Of a stretch of 64,000 nt of DNA, positions 52,135-61,594 are shown piece by piece. Source of the DNA: Paeniglutamicibacter psychrophenolicus. GTDB lineage: Bacteria > Actinomycetota > Actinomycetes > Actinomycetales > Micrococcaceae. Location: positions 1 to 64,000 of the forward strand of contig NZ_JAUSSH010000019.1 of the NCBI RefSeq assembly GCF_030812255.1. Reading direction: 5' to 3'. A program made the position numbers and the translations under genes. The notes under the pieces were generated by a model that was given only the letters and a program-made list of their open reading frames with translations, ran no database searches and was not told the origin of the DNA. Numbering within the stretch: the first letter of the stretch is position 1; each line of letters opens with the position of its first letter.

Positions 52135-53928
52135 TCATTGCAGTTTGTCGGCGATCAACTTGTATGTCGCAGACAACTTTTGGGCGTTGGCCGCCCAAGT
52201 GCGATCAGCAAGCATGGCCTTCCTGCCCGCCGCGCCCATCGATGCTCTCTTCGACGGGTCTGCGAGCAATGTTCGAATGGATTCGGCCAATTGCCCGACG
52301 TCGTCCGGCTTGACCAAAAGGCCGGTTACATCTTGTTCCACAAGCTCGCGGAGAGCCGGTAAATCTGCTGCAATGACTGGAACTTCGCAGGCCAAGGCTT
52401 CCACAGGCTTCAAAGGTGTTACTGCTTGCGTCACCGAGAGATTCCTACGTGGGACGACAAAAATATCGAGCGCGCAATGGTAGGTCCTAGCATCCTCCCG
52501 AGGGACGCGCCCCGGGAAAATACAGAATTCATCGATGCCTAGTTCGATACTTAATTCTCTGAGATTGTTAGCTTCGACACCGCTGCCGACGATGAGTAGT
52601 CGAAGAGCCCGATTCTCCGGAATCAGCTCGGCCACGGCCCTGACCAAAAGGTCCAACCCTTCGTAGGCAACCAAGCTGCTGACAGTACCCACATACTGAT
52701 GGCTTTTCGACAAACCCAATAACGAGCGCGCTTCATTGCGTTCAATCGGCTCGTCCAGGTATGCATCACCGATGGCATTTGGTGCGATGGAGATCTTATC
52801 GTCCTCAACGCCACGGGCAATAAGTTCCGACCGCATGCTCTCTCCCAGGGTGACAACGTGGGTCGCACGTGACGCCACGAAGGCTTCTCGTTCCTTGAAG
52901 AGCCTGTATCGCTGTGATGATTTGGCATCTGCAGGTCGAGTAGCAGCCCAGGTGTCCGCAAGCTGACCTCGAACCTCATAAACCCAGGGCAAACCAAATG
53001 ACTCGGCAACGCACATGACAGCAATGGCATTGGTGAAATCCGTGGTCGTGTGAAGAACCGTAGGCTTCAATCTGACTACAGCATCTACCAAGGCATCGGC
53101 CTGTTGCTGGATCTTGGACCGGGTATCGGAACTATAAGTCCGCGGAAGAACCCTCCGATATGTAATGCCATCGATATGGTCCATTGCCTTAGCAAGGAAT
53201 TTGCCAGTGGAGAGAGGATACCCAGCTCGCGTCAGAACTTCAACGTGCCATTTTTCATCCCTGAGGGAGGTCATGATCGAATGTGAGCGTTGCGCATAGC
53301 CGCTGCCGGTGTGGGGCAGAGAATTGGTCAGAAAATGCAGCGCGGTCGTCGGCGCTGCTATTTCGCCACTTTGTGGCACTTCTCTGCGGCCTATCTCTGG
53401 AAGTACACCTTTAAATACTTCGAGTTCGCTTCGGTAGTGTCGTAGCTGCCTGTTGGATGGTGGCACCAAAGTGGCCAAGAGATCAATGGCTTCCTGCATG
53501 TTTCCCATATACCAGGCGTGTCGCGCTTTTGTGCGACGCAGGGCAGGGTTCTCTGAGTCTCGCCCATCGAGCAGGTACGACGTGCTGATCGAATCTTGGA
53601 TAGCGACTGCCATATCTCCCAATCGCGCGAGCTTTTGATCAGAAAGGGGTTCTGTATCAACAGTGCGCAGGTACTTCCCCAACTGGGAAGTGTTGCCCGA
53701 CAGCATCAGGATGAAGCTCCTCAGTAGGACTGCCCGAGGAGGTAGAACACGTTGACAGGAACCCGCAATTCTCGCAAGACTTCCGGAATCAATTCTCCTC
53801 GAGACTTGCAGCAGGAAATAAGTCGGGTCATCGAGCAGATTCTCTATGACGATTCGGCTGATTGTTCGCAAATTCTGGAACACACGAAGAACGCGGCTCC
53901 CTAGCCGGACAGGCGTAAGCTCAGTCAT
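52135..53928 (-). CDS. Glycosyltransferase family 4 with N-terminal extension
   Basis: A 597-residue protein. The first 170 residues are helical and repeat-like, with alpha-hairpin character (LRRTKARHAWYMGNMQEAIDLLA resembles a TPR unit). The rest is a GT-B glycosyltransferase: HFLTNSLPHTGSGYAQRSHS begins the domain near residue 200, and KISIAPNAIGDAYLDEP lies in the middle. The C-terminal donor site reads PLKPVEALACEVPVIAADLPALRE near residue 530, containing the conserved glutamate. Its ATG overlaps the previous gene by 8 bp. Together with WecBC it probably builds a ManNAcA-containing polymer. The N-terminal extension may bind a partner or membrane. Confidence 0.85.
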   Translation of the reverse strand: MTELTPVRLGSRVLRVFQNLRTISRIVIENLLDDPTYFLLQVSRRIDSGSLARIAGSCQRVLPPRAVLLRSFILMLSGNTSQLGKYLRTVDTEPLSDQKLARLGDMAVAIQDSISTSYLLDGRDSENPALRRTKARHAWYMGNMQEAIDLLATLVPPSNRQLRHYRSELEVFKGVLPEIGRREVPQSGEIAAPTTALHFLTNSLPHTGSGYAQRSHSIMTSLRDEKWHVEVLTRAGYPLSTGKFLAKAMDHIDGITYRRVLPRTYSSDTRSKIQQQADALVDAVVRLKPTVLHTTTDFTNAIAVMCVAESFGLPWVYEVRGQLADTWAATRPADAKSSQRYRLFKEREAFVASRATHVVTLGESMRSELIARGVEDDKISIAPNAIGDAYLDEPIERNEARSLLGLSKSHQYVGTVSSLVAYEGLDLLVRAVAELIPENRALRLLIVGSGVEANNLRELSIELGIDEFCIFPGRVPREDARTYHCALDIFVVPRRNLSVTQAVTPLKPVEALACEVPVIAADLPALRELVEQDVTGLLVKPDDVGQLAESIRTLLADPSKRASMGAAGRKAMLADRTWAANAQKLSATYKLIADKLQ

Positions 53929-55135
53929 TATTTGATTCTCGCCCGGTTATCTCTAGTACCAGTTTCACGTATTTCTGCCCCAGTTTCTCCAAGGAGGCCT
54001 GTTCGAACACCCAGTCACGCCCTGTGGTACCGACATCCAGTTTCTGTGGGTCGGCATTCAGTATTCGCCACAGCTCGGCAATGTTTGTTGGATCGTGATC
54101 CACAATGTCTCCTGCGGCCGCATCAGTGATGATTCGTGCGGCTTCACCGGTTACTAATCCCGTGACGTGTCTACTGAGCGACAGCAGTTCATAAATCTTA
54201 GAGGGCACTGTGTGGTTGAAACTCGCCCAGTCGTCGCGCAAGCTAACGACACATGTATCTGCCCATTGATAGTGCGCACGCAAAGCATCGCCCCGGGCAG
54301 GTTCCTGGAAATCGATATTGGCATCAAGGCTTTCTGCATATCGTCTCAAACGATCACTGGCTGTTCCGCCACCCACTATGCGAACTTGTACGTCCTCAGA
54401 CACCATGGTGGATGCCAAGATCACCGACTCCAAGCCCTGGCTCTCCCCCAAATTTCCCAAGTAGAGCACATGAAGCTTTGAATCCGACCTTTTTCGGGTT
54501 TCTGGGAGCACTTCAAATTTTCTGGTGCTGATTCCGTTATGGATCGTTCGCACGGCCGAAACCCCCTCGCGACTCAGGATCGTCGCGAAACCATCAGTCA
54601 CGGTGACGACCACCGTTGCCCGGCGCTGAATGGACCGTACGCTCCAATGCGCCAGCCGAGTCAGCCACTTCCATCGGAGAATTCGTGAATCTGAGATGAT
54701 GTCCGGCCACGCGTCCCGCATTTCCAGGAGCAGAGGTCGCCGGAAGATTGTCGCTACGATGAACCCGACAAACATGGTCGGCAACGCAGGAACGGTTGCT
54801 ATCACCACGCTCGGACGTCCTTGAAAGAGGGCGCGCGGTAGCATCAGGGTGCCATCGATGGCGTTCTTTATGAGCTTGCCCAAGATAGTCCGGGGCTTCC
54901 TCATGGAGCAATAGCGGCGAATGGTTTCACCGTATGCCCCGATTTCTGCTGCGCCCATCCGTAGATTCGCGGCGGAGGCAGCAGTTTGAGCTTCGAATCT
55001 AGGGGTTACGACGTGCACTTTCCATCCGCATTGTCGCATGACGTAAACGAAAGAATCCCAGCGCCGCTGTGGCGGCGAAACTTCCGGAGAATAGGAATGC
55101 GTCAGCAACAGTACTCGCACAGCCCCCACTGACAT
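53921..55135 (-). CDS. Glycosyltransferase family 4
   Basis: A 404-residue GT-B glycosyltransferase. The N-terminal domain begins RVLLLTHSYSPEVSPPQRRW, the usual GT4 opening with the acceptor-binding loop. LHVLYLGNLGESQGLESVI near residue 225 starts the donor domain. In the C-terminal half, TVPSKIYELLSLSRHVTGLV near residue 310 carries the conserved glutamate in its E-x7-type site. A hydrophobic patch near residues 115-135 could be membrane-associating. It overlaps the next gene by 8 bp. The sugar is unknown. Confidence 0.88.
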   Translation of the reverse strand: MSVGAVRVLLLTHSYSPEVSPPQRRWDSFVYVMRQCGWKVHVVTPRFEAQTAASAANLRMGAAEIGAYGETIRRYCSMRKPRTILGKLIKNAIDGTLMLPRALFQGRPSVVIATVPALPTMFVGFIVATIFRRPLLLEMRDAWPDIISDSRILRWKWLTRLAHWSVRSIQRRATVVVTVTDGFATILSREGVSAVRTIHNGISTRKFEVLPETRKRSDSKLHVLYLGNLGESQGLESVILASTMVSEDVQVRIVGGGTASDRLRRYAESLDANIDFQEPARGDALRAHYQWADTCVVSLRDDWASFNHTVPSKIYELLSLSRHVTGLVTGEAARIITDAAAGDIVDHDPTNIAELWRILNADPQKLDVGTTGRDWVFEQASLEKLGQKYVKLVLEITGRESNND

Positions 55136-55264
55136 CTTCCGCCTATCTCCAGGAGCATTAGCTCCACAATTGATTCATAAATCCTACGTTACGTTGCTTC
55201 GACCTCGGACATGATTCAGCCCGAGGTTGCATGTGCAATGTATATTCCGAATTCGGATACACAA

Positions 55265-57067
55265 TCAGAACATGATGTGTGCCTTATTGAGTCCGAACGT
55301 TGACAACACACCTGTCGCCAACAATTCTGTCTCTTCAACTGACCAGGTATGGGCGTCGCGCTCAACGCCACGCATCTGTATGAAGTTGAAACGGTCAGCC
55401 GAGTATACGGTCCCCCCAACTTCAAGGACACCGCGAAGAAAGTTGGTGTCTTCTCCCCTGCCAAGTTCCAGGAACGGAACCTCTTGCATTATTTCTCGAG
55501 TGGTGAAAATCGTTGGCCCCATGACCAGATCAGTGAATCGGTGTTCACGTTCTTCAAAACGCAGCAGCGTCGCATTTCGGCCCCCAAGATACATGTAGTG
55601 CGCCTGCTTGCCGACAACGTTTGCGCCACTGTAGCGATGGGCGGCTGCCTGGTCCTGCAGATAGTTGATGCCGTAGAGATCGTCGTCATCCATCTTAGTG
55701 ACATAAAAGCCGGAAGCAGCATCGGCCGCAAGATTTAGACATGCTCCGAGCGACGTAGTTCGCGGCTGGTGCAGGATGACGAGGTTCTCGATTCCCTGGT
55801 CACGGGCCTTCGCTCTCACGGCACGCTCGTCAAGCTCGAAGCCGTGGCTTAGCAGCACTAGTTCGATGTTTACGTTTAGCTGCTTGCCCACTGTGGCAAG
55901 GACATGATCAATCTGCTGCGGTCTAATGGTCGAAACGAGCGCCGAAATAGTGGGCTTCAGCGTCATTGAGGACGGGTGGGGTGTCGAAACACGGATCCCC
56001 GACGCTTGAACAACCTGATCCGCACGATGTGCATACGTATGCTCTTGCCAGATCCTGCGTTGGCCCAAGTGAACCGTGTGATCTCGCAACTCCTTGCTGC
56101 GGACCAACGAACGGATCATGCTCGCCGACTCCTCTCGAGTGCCGACTTCGAGCACTTCCGACTTGTCAAAAAATTCTGCAATCGCCCGGCTTGGAGCGGT
56201 TACGACGGGTGTGCCGGATGCCGTGATTTCGAAGATTCTCCTGGCACACATGCTCGGGGAGTTGACCACGGAATTCACGTTGAGGAACACTTTGTAGGCC
56301 TTGTAAGCGGTCAGCATCTTCTCGTACGGCAGGCTTCCGACCACGTGTTCATTGTACGGCGCCGGAAACTGATAGTTTGCGTCTCCTCCGAGTTGCCTGG
56401 AAAAGATCTCCAAGCCATGCTCCATGCTTTGGGATACGTCCAACGCACTTGAGAGCAGCATATCCATCTGCTCGCGGCGTTCAGGAAATTTGTGGGCGAA
56501 ATACATTCCTGCAAAGGCAACGTCTCGCGCTTGGAACCCTTGCTGTGGACGAATGGGGTTGTGAACCACTGGCTGGGCAGCAAAACTCAGTGCATGGATA
56601 CGATCATGGCCCAGATCCGTTTTGTACCGATCAATCTGTGTTGAGTCCGATGTGAGCACCGTGTCAAACAACCTCGCAGTTGCCAGAAAGTCTTCGTAGT
56701 GAGGAGGGTCTTCCTTATTCCAAAATACAGTGGGGATCTGTTGAGACTTGCACCACTCCACCAACTCCACGATGGCCGGTCGTGGTGCCGAAGTTCCAGT
56801 CAAGTGATACGACCAGGCTTTGCCGTTTCCGGCCCAGGCGGACTCAACGAAGAGGAGACCAACAGGTTCGGCTGTCAGTTCCTCTAGCCAGGTATCGGGC
56901 TTGACAGCGATGCAGTCCCACTCGTATCCCCAAGCCTGCGCCGAGAAGTCATCCAGGATTGTCGCCACACGAAGCTTGGCCATAGGGGCAGGCTTCCGAT
57001 TATGTTGGAGTGCGGGAAAGTCCAACATCATCCGACCATTCGAAGTTGAGCGGATCGCGCGTCCCAT
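55265..57067 (-). CDS. Two-domain glycosyltransferase (CgeB-like GT-B fused to GT-A)
   Basis: A 600-residue bifunctional-looking protein. The N-terminal half resembles CgeB/Glyco_trans_1_2 enzymes: VFWNKEDPPHYEDFLATARLFDTVLTSD near residue 120, DVAFAGMYFAHKFPERREQM near 185, and NSPSMCARRIFEITASGTPVV near 275. After about residue 375 a GT-A domain begins with ISALVSTIRPQQIDHVL. It continues through a metal-binding FYVTKMDDDDLYGINYLQDQ near residue 475 and ends with a GRGEDTNFLRGV block. Such fusions may add two sugars in sequence. The DDDDL-x2-INY string also occurs in the protein encoded at 36065-37372. It is the most upstream gene of the cluster. The sequence does not fix the sugars. Confidence 0.82.
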   Translation of the reverse strand: MGRAIRSTSNGRMMLDFPALQHNRKPAPMAKLRVATILDDFSAQAWGYEWDCIAVKPDTWLEELTAEPVGLLFVESAWAGNGKAWSYHLTGTSAPRPAIVELVEWCKSQQIPTVFWNKEDPPHYEDFLATARLFDTVLTSDSTQIDRYKTDLGHDRIHALSFAAQPVVHNPIRPQQGFQARDVAFAGMYFAHKFPERREQMDMLLSSALDVSQSMEHGLEIFSRQLGGDANYQFPAPYNEHVVGSLPYEKMLTAYKAYKVFLNVNSVVNSPSMCARRIFEITASGTPVVTAPSRAIAEFFDKSEVLEVGTREESASMIRSLVRSKELRDHTVHLGQRRIWQEHTYAHRADQVVQASGIRVSTPHPSSMTLKPTISALVSTIRPQQIDHVLATVGKQLNVNIELVLLSHGFELDERAVRAKARDQGIENLVILHQPRTTSLGACLNLAADAASGFYVTKMDDDDLYGINYLQDQAAAHRYSGANVVGKQAHYMYLGGRNATLLRFEEREHRFTDLVMGPTIFTTREIMQEVPFLELGRGEDTNFLRGVLEVGGTVYSADRFNFIQMRGVERDAHTWSVEETELLATGVLSTFGLNKAHIMF

Positions 57068-57823
57068 GATGTTGTTCGCGCCGTTGTGGTTCAGAACGAC
57101 TTGCCGGCGTTTCCAACGGAGCAGTTGTTTCAGCCCACCTTGCCTAAAGTGCCAAAATGCTACCCGCAGATTTTTGATGATGGTTTCCTATAGATTTGAT
57201 TGCCAACTTCTTACCATTGCCATGCCAAGCTACCTAAGTCTAGATGATTTATACCTAATCATTTCAGTGACGCAGGTCAGACTGTGCGCGCATTCGATGG
57301 TCCTGTGTTTTCCTGTAGTGCCAGATTCCAGGTGGGGGTCCAGGAGCTTTTGAGTAGACGAAGGGACAACCTAGGCTCGGGTGTCCAGCTTCCCTGGCGG
57401 GAGTAAACGGCTTTAGGGTTACGGCATCTAAGTGGAAACCCCAATGATGAAAAATGGGCTATGCGTTTGATGGACCCTAGCCTCACGGACTCTACATAAG
57501 TCGTCAGCTCCCCGGATTCTCGGGGATGAGCGACCTTCCCAAGAGTTCGTTTCCGTAGAGCTTGAGACGCAGGACTTGGGTGAAATTACGTCAATCTTCG
57601 GGGACGCTCGAATCTCTCCCAGATATTGGCGTGAGATCGGCGTACGCCCCCAATATCTGGGACATGCGATCCCTTCCGCGAAGGTCCATCAGACGGACAG
57701 CCCATCATGAAAATTATGCTCTGACGCCCCAGCTTCAGGCGGAACGGTCATGCAATTCGATAGTGCCAGGGCAGGATCATGTAAGAAATCTTTCACCGCA
57801 GTAGCTCCTTGTTAAATCGACCA
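57068..57823. other. Non-coding region upstream of the glycosyltransferase cluster
   Basis: No credible gene was found in these 756 bases. The cluster promoter should lie close to 57100-57200, where the sequence turns AT-rich. A perfect 12-bp inverted repeat, CCCAGATATTGG, is present at 57618-57629 and 57650-57661. The region ends in the left copy of a 15-bp target duplication at an insertion element. Confidence 0.45.
57809..57823 (+). repeat. Left target-site duplication of the IS481-like element
   Basis: TTGTTAAATCGACCA occurs here and again at 59539-59553, immediately flanking the element ends. A 15-bp duplication is within the range I recall for IS481-type elements. Confidence 0.85.
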
Positions 57824-57840
57824 TGTAATCACTCGGTTCA

Positions 57841-57955
57841 TTGTTTACACACGCACGCACGACATCGTTGACAACCGAACTCACGACATCCTTTACACAC
57901 GATGTCAGCACATCGTTGACAACCAAACTCATGACATCGCTGACACCGTGTGCAT
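57841..57955. repeat. Subterminal repeats at the left end of the IS481-like element
   Basis: Variants of CGACATCGTTGACAACC recur several times, for example CACGACATCGTTGACAACC, CACGACATCCTTTACACAC and CAGCACATCGTTGACAACC, with roughly 25-bp spacing. They resemble the right-end repeats in inverse orientation. Confidence 0.7.
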
Positions 57956-57973
57956 TGATGGGAATGGAGCCGG

Positions 57974-59409
57974 TCAGCCCGCCTGTTCCTGCGCGTAGTG
58001 CTCCTTTTCGTACTCGATCCGCTTCAGCACCCACGCCGGTCTCGGTTCGCGGATGCGGGCACCGTGGACCTGCCAGAGCGGGATCAGCCGCTGGCTGGAG
58101 GCCACGCGCACCGGCAGCGGGAAGTAGAGGCTTTCCTCCCCATCCAGCGTGCTGAACATCGTGAATGCCGTGGCCGTGGTGACCAGCTGGTGCTCACCGA
58201 TCAGGTGGGTGGGCACCTTGAAGATCCGGCCGCGGTGGTAGATCTGCGGGTTGGTACGCGTGATCTGCACCAGGTCCTCCGGCTGGTCCCGCAGCCTCCC
58301 GGTCTGGGCGGGCAGCGCCTCCTGGGCCTGCTGCTGCACGGCGAGGATCTCGCCGCCGGTTCCTCCGGCTGGCTCGGCTGCGTCCCGGGCAAGCTTGCCG
58401 TCCTTGTAGGCAGCCGCCTTGGCCTGAAGCTCGGCGATGTCGATCGGGGTGCCGTCGGAGCCGCGGTGTTCCCCGGCTTCCCACGCCTGGGCGGGGGTGA
58501 GGTGGGTGCTTCCGACCTTAAGGGCCTGGTGGCGCCGCCGGTGGTTGTAGTGCTCCCTGTAGCGGATGAGGAGCTTAGCGAGCTCCTCCAGGTTTTTCGG
58601 GGCGTGGGCGTCGAGGAACCGGGTCAGGGTCTGGTGGCTCCGTTCGTTTTTCCTTGGGTCTGCGGGTGCCAGGTGCGCCCGGTGATGCCCCGGCACCCGT
58701 GCTCGGCCAGGAAGGTCTCGGTGGTCCCGATGGTGCCGCGGCGGGCCTGGTTAAAGGACAGCCAGTTGTCGCTTAAAAGCTCTTGTGGGACCCCGTATTC
58801 CTCGAAGGCTGCACGCAGCGCGGCGATCGCGTCGCTGTTTTCCGGCCGGGCAAAGCAGCGGGATCCGACATCGAAACGCGTCCCGTCATCCAGGAGCTGG
58901 TAGATCGTGGCCTTGGTGCCGTCCTGGTCAAAGAGCCGGTATTCCAGTCCGTCGATCTGCCACATCTCCATCGGGAACGACCGGGAGAAACGCATCCAGG
59001 CCCGGCGGGGCCGTTTGCGGGCGTTGGTCTTGGTAACGCCGGCTTCGGCCAGGATGCGACCGATCGTTGCCACCGAGGGGATCTGTTCCCCGAATTCTCC
59101 GGCGTCCACGCCTTCGAACCAGATCGATTGCGGTCCGTGGTCCCAGCCGGCTTTGGCCATGCGTTGGCGGATCCGCAGCACCAGCTCCTTGGTCTGGTCC
59201 CCGTAGATTTTCACCGCCGTCTTCGGGGCCCTGGAGTGAGGGTTCAGGGCCTTGTTGCCTTCGGCGATGTAGCGCTTCTTGACCTTGTAGTAGGAGGGCT
59301 TGGTGATTCCCAGTTGCACGCAAAACTGCGAGATACTTGGAGAGTCTGGCAGGCCCGGGTCGAACTCTATGATTTGACGGTGTACCGACGCCGATAATGT
59401 ATTTGACAC
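57974..59409 (-). pseudogene. IS481-family transposase interrupted by a frameshift
   Basis: The N-terminal frame (58624-59409) contains a helix-turn-helix, SISQFCVQLGITKPSYYKVKK, and the DDE core starting EMWQIDGLEYRLFD, with LLSDNWLSFNQARRG carrying the second aspartate. At an A5 run near 58650 the frame ends within 9 codons. The -1 frame continues KNERSHQTLTRFLDAHAP with the catalytic glutamate and NHRRRHQALKVGS, followed by a C-terminal extension of about 170 residues. One missing A, or a programmed -1 slip at the A-run, explains the break. I treat it as a pseudogene, but frameshift expression remains possible. Confidence 0.8.
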
Positions 59410-59464
59410 TCATCATTATCGAATAATCCGAGGTCAGCCTCGGGTCTGCCACGCGTCTGCTACC

Positions 59465-59530
59465 TGTAAGCGATGTCCTGAGAGATCTTGTAAACGATGT
59501 CGTGAGTGAGGCTGTAAACGATGTTCTGAG
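59465..59530. repeat. Three tandem repeats at the right end of the IS481-like element
   Basis: TGTAAGCGATGTCCTGAG (59465-59482), TGTAAACGATGTCGTGAG (59489-59506) and TGTAAACGATGTTCTGAG (59513-59530) recur with a strict 24-bp period. They are probably transposase binding sites. Confidence 0.8.
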
Positions 59531-59538
59531 AGATCACA

Positions 59539-59553
59539 TTGTTAAATCGACCA
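59539..59553 (+). repeat. Right target-site duplication of the IS481-like element
   Basis: This is an exact repeat of 57809-57823, TTGTTAAATCGACCA. Removing the element and one copy restores a continuous upstream region for the second DUF6270 gene. Confidence 0.85.
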
Positions 59554-60157
59554 GTTGGGCTACCGCCCCCTTGTGGTAACTTGCTCCCGTGGATAAGTCT
59601 CAAATTTCAGTGTTCACATTCGGGTCATGCGTCTCGCGAGACACAGCAGAAGCAAGAGGTCAGGCATGACATCGGGATGGCTACGTTGCACGTCAGTCTC
59701 TGATCAGTTCAGCGAATCCGCCAGTACCCATACCCGGCCCGGCGAGTCTCACCTCGGCGTTCCAAAAACGTTCCGTCGAGGGTGACTTCACGTCGTCCCT
59801 ATTGAGCGACTTGCAGGCAAAGGGCGGCTCAACAGACTGGATAGTCATAGATCTAGTCGATGAGCGTCTGGGTGTCTATCCGTACAGTAATGGCGGTTTT
59901 TTGACTTTTTCAAACGAACTAAACCAATCAAGGCTCATGCCCCAGATGAAAGGACGCGGGCCGTTCATTACGTTTGGCACGGATGAACATTTCGAGTTGT
60001 GGACGAAAGCTGCCGACATCTTGTGTGCAACGATTGACCGCATTGGCGCCCTCTACGAAGTGCGGCTGATTGAAGCTCCCTTCGTTCACGAAACCGACAC
60101 AGGGTCTAGCAGGGAAATAACTCGAGGCACGACCGCAGCCGAATGGAATGGTTTGTA

Positions 60158-61594
60158 GGCTCTACTGACATATCCGTGGGTCATTCCCGTCCCGGGAGCA
60201 CTGGCTTCCGACCTCCGAGGCTGAGCATGGCCAGGCCGATCAAGGCTTCCGGGGATTTGAATCCGAATGCGACCCTGGTGATGAGCCGGATCTTCGTATT
60301 CATTGATTCGATCCGCCCATTGCTGAGCCCGTGCTCGATCGAGGCCAGGATGCTGTCGCGGTGCTTGACGATGCTCTTTTGCAGCTTCACGAACGCCGGA
60401 ATCCGGCAGCGCCTGGCCCAGGCCACCCACCTGTCCAGGGCCACCACCGCATCCGCATGGGGAAGCTTAAAGACGGTGCGCAGGCCCTCCTTGAGGTAGT
60501 AGGCCCGGCCCAGCCTCGGGTCGGTCTTCACGATCCAACCGAGCTTCACCTCCTGCTTGTCGGTGAGGTTCTCGGGGTTCTTCCACAGGGCCATGCGGGA
60601 GTCCTTCAGCGTCCTGACCTTCTCGCTGTCCGGCCGGGAGGGCGCGTCCTTGGCCGGGCGTCCCGGGCCGCGGGCCGGCTCGTTCTCCCGGGCCGCGGCC
60701 CGGGCCCGGTTCCAGGATGCGCGGCGTTCCTCGTCCAGGGCGTCGGTGGCCCACATGACCACATGGAACGGGTCGGCCACGCGGACGGCGCCGGGGCAGC
60801 GTTCGGCCACGATGGTGGCGATCCAGTTGGCGGCATCGGCGGAAACATGCGTGATTCCGGCGCTGCGCTCCGCATCGAGGGCGTCGAAGAACTTCCGCAG
60901 CGTGGCCTTGTCCCGGCCCGGCGAGGCCCAGACCAGGCGGCCGGAGTCGTGGTCCACGACCACGGTGATGTACTTGTGTCCGCGCTTGTAGGAGATCTCG
61001 TCGATGCCGATGCGCCTGAGGTCCTTGAAGGGGTCGAAGGCCTTGGCGGTGTCCTTCCAGACCCGGTCGATGATGGAGCCCACGGTGCGCCAGGCGATGC
61101 GCATCAGCACGGTCACCGCGAACTTGGAGCACTGGGTGGCCAGCCAGGAGACCTGCTGGTCAAAGACGCGGGTGTGTCCGGCCTGGTGGCGGGCCCAGGG
61201 CACGGCGGCGACGGTGACCCCGTGCTCGGGGCAGTTCACCCGCGGGGCCTCGGCCACCAGGTAGGTTTCGGTGGTTCCCAGATCCAGGGTGCGCCAGCGT
61301 CGGGGTCCGGCGCCGCGGTCGTAGCGCGGGGACTTCCTGGAGCAGCTCCCACACCTGTTGCGCATGGACTTGTGGGGTGTCACCCGGGCCAGCAGGACCC
61401 CGGTGTCGGGGCAGGTCTCCACGTGGTGGACGGTCGTTTTTTCGACACCCAGCAGGTTGCCCATATGCTTGTTTTCTGCACGCCGTTTTCAGCCCTTGAA
61501 TTTTTGTACCTTAGTCAGTCAAAAATCCTAGGCAGGAAGCGGCGTGTGGGCGTCAAGGCTCGCTGGACAAGCCCACGGATATGTCAGAAGAGCC
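60158..61594 (-). mobile_element. ISL3-family insertion sequence
   Basis: The 1437-bp element has terminal inverted repeats GGCTCTACTGACATATCCGT at the left and GGCTCTTCTGACATATCCGT read inward from the right. It is flanked by 8-bp repeats GGTTTGTA (60150-60157) and GCTTTGTA (61595-61602) that differ at one base. An 8-bp duplication is normal for ISL3. It encodes one full-length transposase. Confidence 0.92.
60181..61464 (-). CDS. ISL3-family transposase
   Basis: A 427-residue transposase. The N-terminal zinc-binding region shows CPDTG, then RCGSCSRKS and VNCPEHG. The DDE core contains RRIGIDEISYKRGHKYITVV with the first aspartate near residue 155, ITHVSADAANWIATIV near 215, and the C-terminal NGRIESMNTKIRLITRVAFG with the glutamate near residue 390. 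Motifs and length are complete, so the enzyme looks active. An embedded RGPGRPAKDAPSRPDSE linker is normal for actinobacterial ISL3 members. It starts at ATG 61464. Confidence 0.93.
   Translation of the reverse strand: MGNLLGVEKTTVHHVETCPDTGVLLARVTPHKSMRNRCGSCSRKSPRYDRGAGPRRWRTLDLGTTETYLVAEAPRVNCPEHGVTVAAVPWARHQAGHTRVFDQQVSWLATQCSKFAVTVLMRIAWRTVGSIIDRVWKDTAKAFDPFKDLRRIGIDEISYKRGHKYITVVVDHDSGRLVWASPGRDKATLRKFFDALDAERSAGITHVSADAANWIATIVAERCPGAVRVADPFHVVMWATDALDEERRASWNRARAAARENEPARGPGRPAKDAPSRPDSEKVRTLKDSRMALWKNPENLTDKQEVKLGWIVKTDPRLGRAYYLKEGLRTVFKLPHADAVVALDRWVAWARRCRIPAFVKLQKSIVKHRDSILASIEHGLSNGRIESMNTKIRLITRVAFGFKSPEALIGLAMLSLGGRKPVLPGRE

Larger units (their letters stand above)
57824..59538 (-). 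mobile_element. IS481-like insertion sequence
   Basis: The 1715-bp element begins TGTAATCACTCGGTTCATTG and, read inward from the other side, TGTGATCTCTCAGAACATCG. These are imperfect terminal inverted repeats with TG...CA tips, both reaching GTTTACA. It is bounded by a 15-bp direct repeat and encodes one interrupted transposase. Both subterminal regions carry several copies of a GTTTACA/ATCGTTGACA-type motif, probably transposase binding sites. It inserted upstream of the second DUF6270 gene. Confidence 0.88.

Noticed and set aside
57841-57955. Repeated 25-bp-spaced motifs resembling a CRISPR array
   Set aside because: The repeats are imperfect, lie exactly at the end of an IS481-like element and have counterparts at its other end, so they are transposase sites; no cas genes are near.
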